From NCBI RefSeq assembly GCF_016278365.1, contig NZ_JADQBZ010000018.1:1-64000 (forward strand): a DNA stretch of 64,000 nucleotides. Direction: 5' to 3'. Position numbers and translations under genes: made by a program. Of the stretch, positions 17,787 through 25,731 are shown in pieces (position 1 is the first letter of the stretch; every line of letters begins with the position of its first letter). The notes beneath the pieces are model-generated. The model was not told the DNA's origin and searched no databases. It saw only the letters and a list, made by a program, of their open reading frames with translations. The stretch is from Methanolobus sp. (lineage in GTDB: Archaea > Halobacteriota > Methanosarcinia > Methanosarcinales > Methanosarcinaceae).

Positions 17787-20379
17787 CATGTTTCTTCCTA
17801 TTCATTAAAATAGCAGCTCCTATCCCCAGGACAAGTACGAGGCCAACCACCCAGAAAAGAATGCCTGATCCTTCTTCCGTCTCAACAGGGGTTCCTTCTT
17901 CCTGGACAACATGAACATCGGTATCCTTCCCTTGAGTCTCAGCTGCTATCACTGGTGCCTCTTCACCATCTGTTCCAAACAGTGCGTAGAGTGAGAAGTG
18001 GCTGATCATTGCAGTTGCTCTGCCATTCTCCCAGTCTACTGTTGTCTCAAGGGCTATCCAGCCATCTTCAGATGTGTAGGTATAGATAACTGGAGCTCTT
18101 CCCTCAAAGTCTTCAGGATCGAATTCCATCGTTATCATGACATCCTGGCTGAATGTAGTGCCTGATGGACCGAACCTGAAGTAGAGACCGGACTCAACTA
18201 CTTCTGCAGGGGTATCTGAAGGCAGGGAAGATGGTGTTGTGACAATTATCCTGTTTACCGGGTTTCCTGAAGCATCTACTGCTTTTGTTCCTTTGTAAAG
18301 AGTAAGCGTGGTAGCTGCATTGGATGACTTTACAACAGTATCACCTGTTATTTCCCCATCGCCACCTACCGGCAGATCAGTGGATCTACCCTGGCTTATT
18401 TCCCTTGCAATGACAGAACTACCAGAAGGTTCCGGATCTTTGAACAGTGCCAGGGTAAATGGTGTATATTCTACCTCTGCATTTATTTCCACAGAATGAG
18501 GAATTATGTACTGCTGAGTAATGGTTGTTGTAACATAGTTCCCATTTGTATTCAATGAAGCATCTGGAAGCACTGTCCACTCCGTATTAATTAATTCATA
18601 CAAGCCAATCGAAGATTCTCCGCCTCTGCTCATGCCTGAATCATCATAATGTATCTTGAAGGTAAAATTGTCTTCTACTAGAGGAACACTGGCTAAATAT
18701 AGGGGAAGCCGAGTGACATCGATATATCCATTTACATTTACTTTCCCGGAAAGATCTTTGGAGTGCGTAACGTTTTCACCAATTGCGATAATATTTGCAT
18801 CTGCTGCAAAGGATACTTTTGCAGACCTGTCGGTGAATTTAAGTTTGTCAATTGTAGTATTTTCAGATCTCTCGATAGCTATTCCGTAGAAGTTACCTAT
18901 TGTTGTATCTGTGACCGATGAACTGTTTGGACAACGGTAAAGGTAGATTCCGCATGAAATGCCTTCTCTTGATTCTTTGTTAATAGAGATGCTATCAATG
19001 TTTACAGATTTGCGCTCTATTGATCCACCAATATTATTGTTGGCGATGTTGTTGAGTAAAGTCGTATTTGGGGAGTAGTCCATATAAATACCGAAAGCAC
19101 CATTTTCGTTTGCAGTATTACTGATCAAGATGCTATTATATGTGTCCTCTCCATAGATTCCATAGTGGGCGTTATTGTTTACGGTGTTACCGATCATTCG
19201 ACTATCATCTGAATAATCAAAATCAATTCCAATTCTCTGGTTATCACAAACAACGTTGTTGATTAGTGAGTTGCCATGTGAATCATCCAATTTGATTCCA
19301 TCTTCATTGCTATTAACGGTGTTATCACTCACAGTGTTGTTATTGGAATAAGCAAATTCGATGCCATTATCAGCGTTATTATAAATACTATTGCCGTTTA
19401 GCACATTGCTATGTGAATTAAAGAAATCAATTCCAATATAGCCTTCAGAGGCGACAATATTTTCTATTGTAGAATTATTTGTATATGCAAAGACGATACC
19501 GTAATATTCTTTTGAAATGGTAAGGTCTTTAACAGTTATGTTTGTAGAATTAATCACGCAAACTTGCCCTGCATCCGATGGTACCTGTTCATCTGAACGG
19601 TTTATCCAGCAATAAATTGGTTTCCCATCGACTAGATTTGTTTCACTGATCGCGTGAATGTACTGTCCAAGGTCGTTTCCAATAAGCCTGAAATTATAAA
19701 GGTTCAAGGACATTGTATTATTGTCCATGATGGTGTTTTCTGAATACTGGATCGAAACCCCAATATCAGAATTATTACCCACTGTATTGTTGATTAAGCT
19801 ATTAGCATTTGATAAATATATATAAATTCCACTATCCTGATTGTTATTAACAATGTTGTTTCTCAAAGTATTATTGTTTGAGCTAACAATAGAAATGCCA
19901 CTATTGCTGTTTTCAGTGACCAGGTTGTTGCTAATGGTATTGTTATTCGAAGAGGAAAGAAAAATACCGTAATTATTGTCAACTATAATGTTATTTGAAA
20001 TGTTGCAGTTTAAGACATTATTTAGGTAAACACCGGCGTTGTTAGAGAAAGTTGAACCCGTGATATTAAAACCAGAGACCGTCACGTTGTTGACAGTAAT
20101 ATTGAATATATGGTCGCTTGATGTAGATGCCTGGACAGTTGCATTAGTAGCTCCTCTCTCAGAAATGATGGTAACTTCCTTGTCAACATCTATGTTTTCT
20201 ACATACGTCCCATCTGTTACGACGATTGTGTCGCCATTTGTTGCATTAGCAAGTGCAGCACTGATAGTACTGTTTCCAAACCCTTCACCTACATAAATTT
20301 CATTTGCAGATGCCGTTCCAGCACACAATAAAAAGGCGAAAAACAGTGCTAAATATGTATATGATATATTTGAATTCAT
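17776..20379 (-). CDS. beta-helix surface protein, paralogue 2
   Basis: An 867-residue exported protein built like paralogue 1: signal peptide (YLALFFAFLLCAGTASA), NEIYVGEGFGNSTISAAL opening, many NNTISNN-type beta-helix coils, the conserved GPSGTTFSQDV / HFSLYALFG domain, an acidic linker and one membrane helix with NRKKHGEL. I prefer the ATG at 20379, preceded at 4 bases by GTGAT; a GTG at 20388 is in frame. Its last 60 residues and 3' flank match paralogue 1 almost perfectly, whereas the preceding 153 codons match paralogue 3, so the gene is a mosaic. Role: probable surface adhesin or glycan-binding protein. Confidence 0.8.
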   Translation of the reverse strand: MNSNISYTYLALFFAFLLCAGTASANEIYVGEGFGNSTISAALANATNGDTIVVTDGTYVENIDVDKEVTIISERGATNATVQASTSSDHIFNITVNNVTVSGFNITGSTFSNNAGVYLNNVLNCNISNNIIVDNNYGIFLSSSNNNTISNNLVTENSNSGISIVSSNNNTLRNNIVNNNQDSGIYIYLSNANSLINNTVGNNSDIGVSIQYSENTIMDNNTMSLNLYNFRLIGNDLGQYIHAISETNLVDGKPIYCWINRSDEQVPSDAGQVCVINSTNITVKDLTISKEYYGIVFAYTNNSTIENIVASEGYIGIDFFNSHSNVLNGNSIYNNADNGIEFAYSNNNTVSDNTVNSNEDGIKLDDSHGNSLINNVVCDNQRIGIDFDYSDDSRMIGNTVNNNAHYGIYGEDTYNSILISNTANENGAFGIYMDYSPNTTLLNNIANNNIGGSIERKSVNIDSISINKESREGISCGIYLYRCPNSSSVTDTTIGNFYGIAIERSENTTIDKLKFTDRSAKVSFAADANIIAIGENVTHSKDLSGKVNVNGYIDVTRLPLYLASVPLVEDNFTFKIHYDDSGMSRGGESSIGLYELINTEWTVLPDASLNTNGNYVTTTITQQYIIPHSVEINAEVEYTPFTLALFKDPEPSGSSVIAREISQGRSTDLPVGGDGEITGDTVVKSSNAATTLTLYKGTKAVDASGNPVNRIIVTTPSSLPSDTPAEVVESGLYFRFGPSGTTFSQDVMITMEFDPEDFEGRAPVIYTYTSEDGWIALETTVDWENGRATAMISHFSLYALFGTDGEEAPVIAAETQGKDTDVHVVQEEGTPVETEEGSGILFWVVGLVLVLGIGAAILMNRKKHGEL
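17969..18427 (-). repeat. 459-bp block nearly identical to 20679-21137
   Basis: The blocks sit at a constant offset of 2710 bases inside two neighbouring beta-helix genes and differ at only a few positions. Flanking coding sequence on both sides is much more diverged, so this looks like gene conversion rather than simple duplication. Confidence 0.8.
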
Positions 20380-20460
20380 TTTAATCACTTATTTTTAATA
20401 ATAATTATATCTTTAATCTGCTTTAATATAAAAACTAAACTGTTAAAGGTAAAATCTAAA

Positions 20461-20490
20461 AAGAAAAAGTAAAAGGGCTTTACAGCCCTT
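20461..20490 (-). terminator. terminator of beta-helix paralogue 3
   Basis: AAGGGCT-GTA-AAGCCCTT stem at 20473-20490 followed on the minus strand by TTACTTTTTC. It overlaps the stop codon at 20480. Confidence 0.7.
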
Positions 20491-23113
20491 CATTACCTTT
20501 TTGTTTGTTTACATATACAATTCCTAGACCAAGGATTATTGCAATACCAATTATCCATGGAAGGAATCCAAATCCGTTCTCATCTTCAGATTCTTTAACA
20601 GAAGTTTCTTCTTCAACTGGAGTAAATTCAGTAGATTCTGAAGCCGGCTCGAGTAAGATTTCCTTTTCAGGTTCACCGTCTGTTCCAAACAGTGCATAGA
20701 GTGAGAAGTGGCTGATCATTGCAGTTGCTCTGCCGTTCTCCCAGTCTACGGTTGTCTCAAGGGCTATCCATCCATCTTCAGATGTGTAGGTATAGATAAC
20801 TGGAGCTCTTCCCTCAAAGTCTTCAGGATCGAATTCCATCGTTATCATGACATCCTGGCTGAATGTAGTGCCTGATGGACCGAACCTGAAGTAGAGACCG
20901 GACTCAACTACTTCTGCAGGGGTATCTGAAGGCAGGGAAGATGGTGTTGTGACAATTATCCTGTTTACCGGGTTTCCTGAAGCATCTACTGCTTTTGTTC
21001 CTTTGTAAAGAGTAAGCGTGGTAGCTGCATTGGATGACTTTACAACAGTATCACCTGTTATTTCCCCATCGCCACCTACCGGCAGATCAGTGGATCTACC
21101 CTGGCTTATTTCCCTTGCAATGACAGAACTACCAGAACGACTGGTAGAAGGTTCCGGGTCTTTGAAGAGAGCTAATGTTGCCTCGTAAGACGCTATTCCA
21201 TTTATTGAAAAACCATCTTCAGTATAGCTCAGTGTTCCAAAAACATAGTTGTCAACTGCATTAAGAGTAGCATTTGGGATCTTTATCCATTCAGTACCGT
21301 TTAGCTTGTAGAGTCCTATTGAAGATTCACCTGCTCTGCTCATTCCAGAATCGTCATACAAGAACTTTAGGTCCATGTTTGTGGTAACTATATTGATCTC
21401 AGCATCTAGTGGCTGATCACTAATGTTAAATGAGCCAGTAGAATAGAATAAGTCAATATAACCATTGACATTTGTCTTTCCTTGTAGTGACACAGAATTT
21501 GAATCAGTGCCTTTCAAGTAAAGATAAAACCCATCAGTTGTGAAAGACATCTCTGCTTGGTCCTCGATCAGCATCAGTTTGTTCACTTCTACATTTTCAG
21601 AATTGACAGTAGCAAAATCGTACTCATTGAAGAGAACCTGGTTCCCTGTCAGGACATTATTTGGACTGGAATCTAAAAAGATACCAGAGCCATGTAGTAA
21701 TCCTATATTTATAGCATTAATTGAAGCGCTGTTTATGTTGATACCATCCACAACCGGGTTCCTTTTACTGACAACGTGCTTGGTCTGCAGAGCGTTCTCA
21801 AAGAGTTCAATATCCATAGATACGGTTTCGGAGAAGAGATCGCTGAAGGAATTCTCATTGTCAGTATCGTCTTCAAAAGATGCTGTGTTCATACCTGTAT
21901 CCATTGAGAAGAAAAAGCTATCAGATGCGCCATTCACAAGATTATCTGCCAAGGTATTGTTGGTTGATCCCAGTAGATAAAGGCCACTTAAATAGTTTTC
22001 ACTTGCATCATTTCCTCTTAAGGTATTGTTGTCTGAGTTCCATAGAAGAATGCCTGATTCTACATTGCCGATTGCAATGTTGTTGATCAAACTGTTATTA
22101 TTTGAGCCACCAAGGAAAATACCTGAACATTGCTCTTGCTCTGAAGACAGACATGTATAAGTGGCTATGTTATCGGTCAAGGTATTGTTGTGCGATTCTA
22201 CAAAATAAATACCATCATATAAGCAAAGCCCGACGGCATTGTCATTCAAAGTGTTGTTATTGGAGCCTATGAGAGTGAGACCATAACTACTTAGGATCAC
22301 CGTAACATTCTCAATTCTTGAATTATCTGTATCTATAAATGCAACACCATCATAAGTACCGATCAACTCAAGGTCCTTGACAGTTATATTGGTGGAATTG
22401 ATGACATATACCTGTCCTGCATCAGAGGGTATTTCGGCGTCTGAGGCATTTATCCAGTAATAGAGCTTTTTAGTATTAATGGTGTTACTGATAGTGTTAT
22501 TGATGGTGTTATTGTCGATGGTATGAATGAAATGTTCTAATTCGAAACCATCAACACCAAAACCCAGAGAGGAATGCATTGTGTTATTGACCATAGTATT
22601 GTTCGTTGAGCAGTCAAAGAATATACTCTGGAAATTAGAGGAAAATATGTTGTTTTCTATTAGAGTGTTATTTGATTCAAATGTGTATAATCCTTCGTCG
22701 AATTCATATATCTCATTGTTTGAAATATTAGTATTTGAAACGGAATTCAAGTAGATCCCATCATTTTCGAGATAATCATCACCTATAATGGAAAAACCAT
22801 TAATAGTTACATTATTGGCAGTTATGTTGATCAGAGTATCACTGGATGAATTAGATATTATGCTTGTATATTGTGATCCATTCTCAGAAATAATTGTTAC
22901 TTCCATATCAATGATCAGATCATCTTCTGTGTAATTTCCATCGGTCACAAGGATAGTAGCGCCGTCAGTCGCATTCGCAAGTGCAGCACTGATAGTAGTA
23001 TTTCCTGTTTCGCTTCCAACTGTGATAGTTACTGCTGATGCCATTCCTATGATAGAGACAAAAAGCATTAACAATGCAGCGTATTTAATCAAGCATGATT
23101 TTTTAGTTGTCAT
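20480..23113 (-). CDS. beta-helix surface protein, paralogue 3
   Basis: An 877-residue exported protein: signal peptide (YAALLMLFVSIIGMASA), opening VTITVGSETGNTTISAALANA, beta-helix coils with SNNNTL/SHNNTL turns, then the shared GPSGTTFSQDV / HFSLYALFG domain. The C-terminal anchor (ENGFGFLPWIIGIAIILGLGIVYV then KQKGNEGL) differs from paralogues 1 and 2 and resembles the fragment at 17435. GGTG lies about 6 bases before the ATG. The opening is closest to that of paralogue 2 (TISAALANATxGxTIxVTDGxYxE). Function is inferred only as surface display. Confidence 0.8.
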   Translation of the reverse strand: MTTKKSCLIKYAALLMLFVSIIGMASAVTITVGSETGNTTISAALANATDGATILVTDGNYTEDDLIIDMEVTIISENGSQYTSIISNSSSDTLINITANNVTINGFSIIGDDYLENDGIYLNSVSNTNISNNEIYEFDEGLYTFESNNTLIENNIFSSNFQSIFFDCSTNNTMVNNTMHSSLGFGVDGFELEHFIHTIDNNTINNTISNTINTKKLYYWINASDAEIPSDAGQVYVINSTNITVKDLELIGTYDGVAFIDTDNSRIENVTVILSSYGLTLIGSNNNTLNDNAVGLCLYDGIYFVESHNNTLTDNIATYTCLSSEQEQCSGIFLGGSNNNSLINNIAIGNVESGILLWNSDNNTLRGNDASENYLSGLYLLGSTNNTLADNLVNGASDSFFFSMDTGMNTASFEDDTDNENSFSDLFSETVSMDIELFENALQTKHVVSKRNPVVDGININSASINAINIGLLHGSGIFLDSSPNNVLTGNQVLFNEYDFATVNSENVEVNKLMLIEDQAEMSFTTDGFYLYLKGTDSNSVSLQGKTNVNGYIDLFYSTGSFNISDQPLDAEINIVTTNMDLKFLYDDSGMSRAGESSIGLYKLNGTEWIKIPNATLNAVDNYVFGTLSYTEDGFSINGIASYEATLALFKDPEPSTSRSGSSVIAREISQGRSTDLPVGGDGEITGDTVVKSSNAATTLTLYKGTKAVDASGNPVNRIIVTTPSSLPSDTPAEVVESGLYFRFGPSGTTFSQDVMITMEFDPEDFEGRAPVIYTYTSEDGWIALETTVDWENGRATAMISHFSLYALFGTDGEPEKEILLEPASESTEFTPVEEETSVKESEDENGFGFLPWIIGIAIILGLGIVYVNKQKGNEGL

Positions 23114-23225
23114 GATCGCACCGGGGATTGTAGTGTATTAATCATAGAATATAATATTCGATATTATAAAAATGCAATTGTAGCAGTTAGAAATTGGTAA
23201 ATAGGTTTATGAGACCCATGTCATC

Positions 23226-23290
23226 CTAAAAGACGACATGCATCGCTTCCTTTTCAGTAAAGGATGAAAACTGCCAAACTTGGGGTCCAA
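23226..23290. repeat. dispersed repeat, copy C (short)
   Basis: Resembles the ends of 4812-4945 and 24867-24990: TTCCTTTTCAGTAAAGGATG then AAAACTGCCAAACTTG, against TTCTTTTCGTTAAGGAGTG then AAACTGTCAAACTTG in copy A. Weaker than the A/B match. Confidence 0.4.
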
Positions 23291-23380
23291 TTAAATTAAC
23301 AGATAATTCCTGCTTATTCTATTAACAATCTAAATATTGCAGAAAAAAAGAAAGAAAAAAGAAATAATCTTTGATCAACA

Positions 23381-23710
23381 CTACTCTTTTGCCTGGCCAT
23401 TCTGACAGAAATACATGGATGGCGTTGAGTTTTTGAGATCATACTCTTTCCAAACATCACAGGTATTGCAAATGCATTTTTCGTCAGGCTTTAGATCAGA
23501 ACATCTTGCCTTTCCTGTGGAACAATACACTCCTGGAACCTCTTTAGGATCTGGGACATCATCTCCAGACATATTGGCCATTATCTTTTTTGATCTTTCA
23601 AGCTTATCCTGTGCACATTTGCTATCCGCCTGAACAGGGCATTCCGAGCACATGCATCTTTCAATGTTTCCTTTGATATAAGGTACTTTTAAGCTTCCAT
23701 CATTGTCCAT
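23381..23710 (-). CDS. DUF2769 Cys-rich protein
   Basis: A 109-residue cytoplasmic protein with two halves, each carrying a C-x-C-xx-C group (CMCSEC and CICNTC) and further Cys (YCSTGKARC, YFCQNGQA). This is the pattern of the DUF2769 family known mainly from methanogens. The Cys suggest metal binding, but no function is established. GGGGGGAG lies 9 bases before the ATG. It stands alone, with no obvious operon partner. Confidence 0.8.
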   Translation of the reverse strand: MDNDGSLKVPYIKGNIERCMCSECPVQADSKCAQDKLERSKKIMANMSGDDVPDPKEVPGVYCSTGKARCSDLKPDEKCICNTCDVWKEYDLKNSTPSMYFCQNGQAKE

Positions 23711-23890
23711 TTAAAAACTCCCCCCAATGTTAATGTAATTTCCACAAATCCCAGATACGAACCAGTTGAAAGTGAAGCTGGTATAATATTCGAGATTATT
23801 TGTGAAACACCCACAAATAAAGGTGAGATCTTAGGTATATAACTATTACGTGTGTCTTAGTAGGAAATAGTTTTTCTACAAAGCTATTAA

Positions 23891-24150
23891 CTCTTTTATC
23901 AAATAGGCCATTTATTCGAAAAGGGATATGTGGATGAATTGGATCTCACATTTTTTAAGGTATACCGCTATGATCATGATAACAGGCCATGTCAAGATAA
24001 TGCTCAGTGCAAGTTTCCTGAAGGCTGGGGCTGGTCTACACCTGCATGCGACTATGAGATGATGGAGATATCATGCGAGCCGCAGGAGATCCCTGAGTTC
24101 CCGACCATAGCACTTCCAATCGCAGCCATCCTTGGACTGGCATTTTTCTC
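23891..24150 (+). pseudogene. broken PEF-CTERM gene fused at its 3' end to a toxin gene
   Basis: The frame opens after a stop at 23888 with no signal peptide. It encodes a short Cys-containing segment and then QEIPEFPTIALPIAAILGLAF, the PEF-CTERM signal. The DNA of 24083-24145 is identical over 63 bases to 9105-9167. Right after the membrane helix the homology stops, and the reading frame continues as the antisense of a RelE-type gene instead of the usual basic tail. Both ends of the original gene are therefore missing. Confidence 0.65.
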
Positions 24151-24363
24151 TTCAATGTCCACAGTGAAGATAAGCACAAAACTAGTCATAATATGTAATC
24201 TATAATGGCCAGAAAGTTCGTTACGTAATGGCTTAAATCGAGTTGGATTTTCAAGGATGTCTTTGATTTTCTTTTCAAGTACTGTCTGAAGCTGAATGTT
24301 CTTCCTTGCCAGCTTCTTGATCTCCTTCTGACATTCAGATGAGATGAAAAGGGAATAACTCAA
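24052..24363 (-). CDS. RelE-type toxin with replaced C-terminus
   Basis: 103 codons. Residues 1-75 fit the RelE/ParE-type mRNase fold (MSYSLFISSECQKEIKKL, ILENPTRFKPLRNELSG, YRLHIMTSFVLIFTVD). From about residue 75 the sequence is antisense of a PEF-CTERM sorting signal, so the last strand, usually with a YxxDHxxxVY-type ending carrying functional residues, is lost. The gene lies 18 bases downstream of the antitoxin gene on the same strand. Activity is doubtful. The junction lies at about 24141-24148. Confidence 0.7.
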   Translation of the reverse strand: MSYSLFISSECQKEIKKLARKNIQLQTVLEKKIKDILENPTRFKPLRNELSGHYRLHIMTSFVLIFTVDIEEKNASPRMAAIGSAMVGNSGISCGSHDISIIS

Positions 24364-24381
24364 AATAATTCACCGACTTGA

Positions 24382-24669
24382 TCACTTGAATATGTCAGAT
24401 ACTTTGTTAACAGTTACATATGAGTTTTTATCTATCTTTTGAATTTTCTCGATCAATTCTTGTTTCATTGGCAGTTCATCAACAGGATGCCAATCATTCA
24501 TCTCACAAAAATCAGCATCTTCCTTTGAAACAGTCTTATTCCGAATATAGATCTCAAGTATCTTTCGTTTCCTTATCCCCTCCTGTGCAACTTTAGACCA
24601 TTTTACCCATGAGTGGATCTGGACCTTATCATAGAGATCGTCATCTATTGGAATTGTTAAAGTAGGCAT
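24382..24669 (-). CDS. ribbon-helix-helix antitoxin
   Basis: A 95-residue protein. TLTIPIDDDLYDKVQIH and WSKVAQEGIRKRK form a ribbon-helix-helix DNA-binding N-terminus. The acidic C-terminal half (KEDADFCEMNDWHPVDE) is probably the toxin-binding part. It lies between a second RHH gene and the toxin gene, and its ATG overlaps the upstream stop (TAATG). It should neutralise the toxin and repress the operon. The target site has not been identified. Confidence 0.65.
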   Translation of the reverse strand: MPTLTIPIDDDLYDKVQIHSWVKWSKVAQEGIRKRKILEIYIRNKTVSKEDADFCEMNDWHPVDELPMKQELIEKIQKIDKNSYVTVNKVSDIFK

Positions 24670-24824
24670 TATTTCTCATAACTCCTTTCAAAGCATTCGA
24701 ATTCATCGAGCATTTGAATCTTCTTCTGAATACTTTCTTTCGCAACTTGGGGCCAGTTGATATCCGGTAAAGAATCCATTTCTCTTTTGAGGTCTTCTGG
24801 TATAGATATGGTAAACCTTTTCAT
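24669..24824 (-). CDS. short ribbon-helix-helix protein
   Basis: A 51-residue protein, MKRFTISIPEDLKREMD then NWPQVAKESIQKK, a ribbon-helix-helix fold similar to the N-terminus of the next gene (both have W-x-x-VA-x-E-x-I). It lacks a toxin-binding tail. I chose the ATG at 24824 because GGTGAT lies 3 bases upstream; the frame is open to 24860. It heads the toxin-antitoxin operon and may act as an extra repressor or be a duplicated antitoxin that lost its tail. Confidence 0.6.
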   Translation of the reverse strand: MKRFTISIPEDLKREMDSLPDINWPQVAKESIQKKIQMLDEFECFERSYEK

Positions 24825-24866
24825 GAGCATCACCATTTGCATAAAAGTATGCATTTGCATATATAA

Positions 24867-24990
24867 TTAATTATGCTTTTGAGTTACATTGTCAAAAAAA
24901 TACTGGAAACAATAATAATAACAATAAAAGAGTGGTTTAGGTCGGAAGAGAAGGCATTCTTTTCGTCAAGGAGTGAACCCTGGCCAAAAA
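24867..24990. repeat. dispersed repeat, copy B
   Basis: Same block order as 4812-4945: TTAATTATGCTTTT, an AT-rich part, AAAAGAGTGGTTTAG, and TTTTCG.CAAGGAGTG near the end. It lies in the 334-base gap between the antitoxin operon and the ferritin gene; the remainder of the gap (to 25158) holds only promoter-like AT-rich sequence. Confidence 0.5.
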
Positions 24991-25158
24991 TATAAATGCC
25001 TTTTTCCATAATACCATCGGAGGAAATTGGATTTATATTTTTAATATGGGCTCCTGTTGAAACTACTTTCTCTAATAAGGAAGAACCCGTTTGTTACAGA
25101 GCTTCTACATGAGCAAAAAACTTATTTCACTTGATGTATAATCTTCTGTTGTGATAAC

Positions 25159-25458
25159 ATGTTTCATGAAGACAAAAGCAAGATATCAGAAAAGACCTTA
25201 AATCTCAAAAGGGCAATTGATTCTCTCAAAGAGGAACTAGAAGCAGTTGACTGGTATAATCAGAGAGCAGATGCCTGCACTGATGAGAACCTCAAGAAGA
25301 TACTCATACATAATGCAAATGAAGAGAAAGAGCATGCAGCTATGATTCTTGAATGGATAAGGCAGAACGATGAGGCTTTTGCCAAAGAGCTCAAAGAGTA
25401 CCTCTTCAGTGATCAGAAAGATATAGCAGGTCTTGAGGAGGAGTCAACCACACATTAA
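25159..25458 (+). CDS. encapsulin-type ferritin-like protein (EncFtn)
   Basis: A 99-residue two-helix ferritin-like protein. SLKEELEAVDWYNQRADAC and HNANEEKEHAAMILEWIR match the encapsulated ferritin family (E25/E26/E28, W32, E55-E58, H59 as probable iron ligands), ending with the YLF segment. In that family the protein forms a decameric ring that oxidises Fe(II) and is packed into an encapsulin shell. Here no shell gene lies within the window, and the C-terminus (IAGLEEESTTH) has no evident shell-targeting peptide. It could work without a shell or use a distant one. A terminator hairpin follows at once. SD is weak, near TGTGATAAC. Confidence 0.8.
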   Translation: MFHEDKSKISEKTLNLKRAIDSLKEELEAVDWYNQRADACTDENLKKILIHNANEEKEHAAMILEWIRQNDEAFAKELKEYLFSDQKDIAGLEEESTTH

Positions 25459-25459
25459 G

Positions 25460-25480
25460 AGTGGGGATTCCCACTTTATT
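25460..25480 (+). terminator. terminator of the ferritin gene
   Basis: AGTGGG-GATT-CCCACT hairpin and TTATT directly after the stop codon. Confidence 0.7.
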
Positions 25481-25548
25481 CATTTATGTGGTGCATTTTT
25501 TACAGCGCCAACTGTTATATACGGTAACGCTGTTAATGTGATATTATC

Positions 25549-25605
25549 GAGGTGCATGCCTTTTTCTACCACTCCCCAACCCCCACTCCCAACGACATGC
25601 ACCTC
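25549..25605. repeat. inverted repeat with G-rich loop
   Basis: GAGGTGCATG at 25549-25558 and CATGCACCTC at 25596-25605 can form a perfect 10-bp stem. The loop is C-rich on the plus strand, so the minus strand holds GGG, GGGGG, GGGG and GG runs that could form a G-quadruplex. It lies between the ferritin and AIM24 genes and may be a transcript end structure or small RNA. Confidence 0.5.
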
Positions 25606-25731
25606 AATTAAAGATTTTACATAGATGTCTTCCTAAATGTTGTATACCACTCTAAATAATATTTTGTGCTGCTTTTAAAATCCTTATTAAAAAGGAAGTA
25701 ATGTGTAAAAAAGAAAGAGTCTAAAGATCTT

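Noticed and set aside
17493-17789. 98-codon frame starting MESFKLSTSFFELS
   Set aside because: It begins inside the terminator and 3' flank of beta-helix paralogue 2 and enters a frameshifted fragment. The same false start appears at 11116 before the PKD/PGF-CTERM gene because the flank is duplicated.
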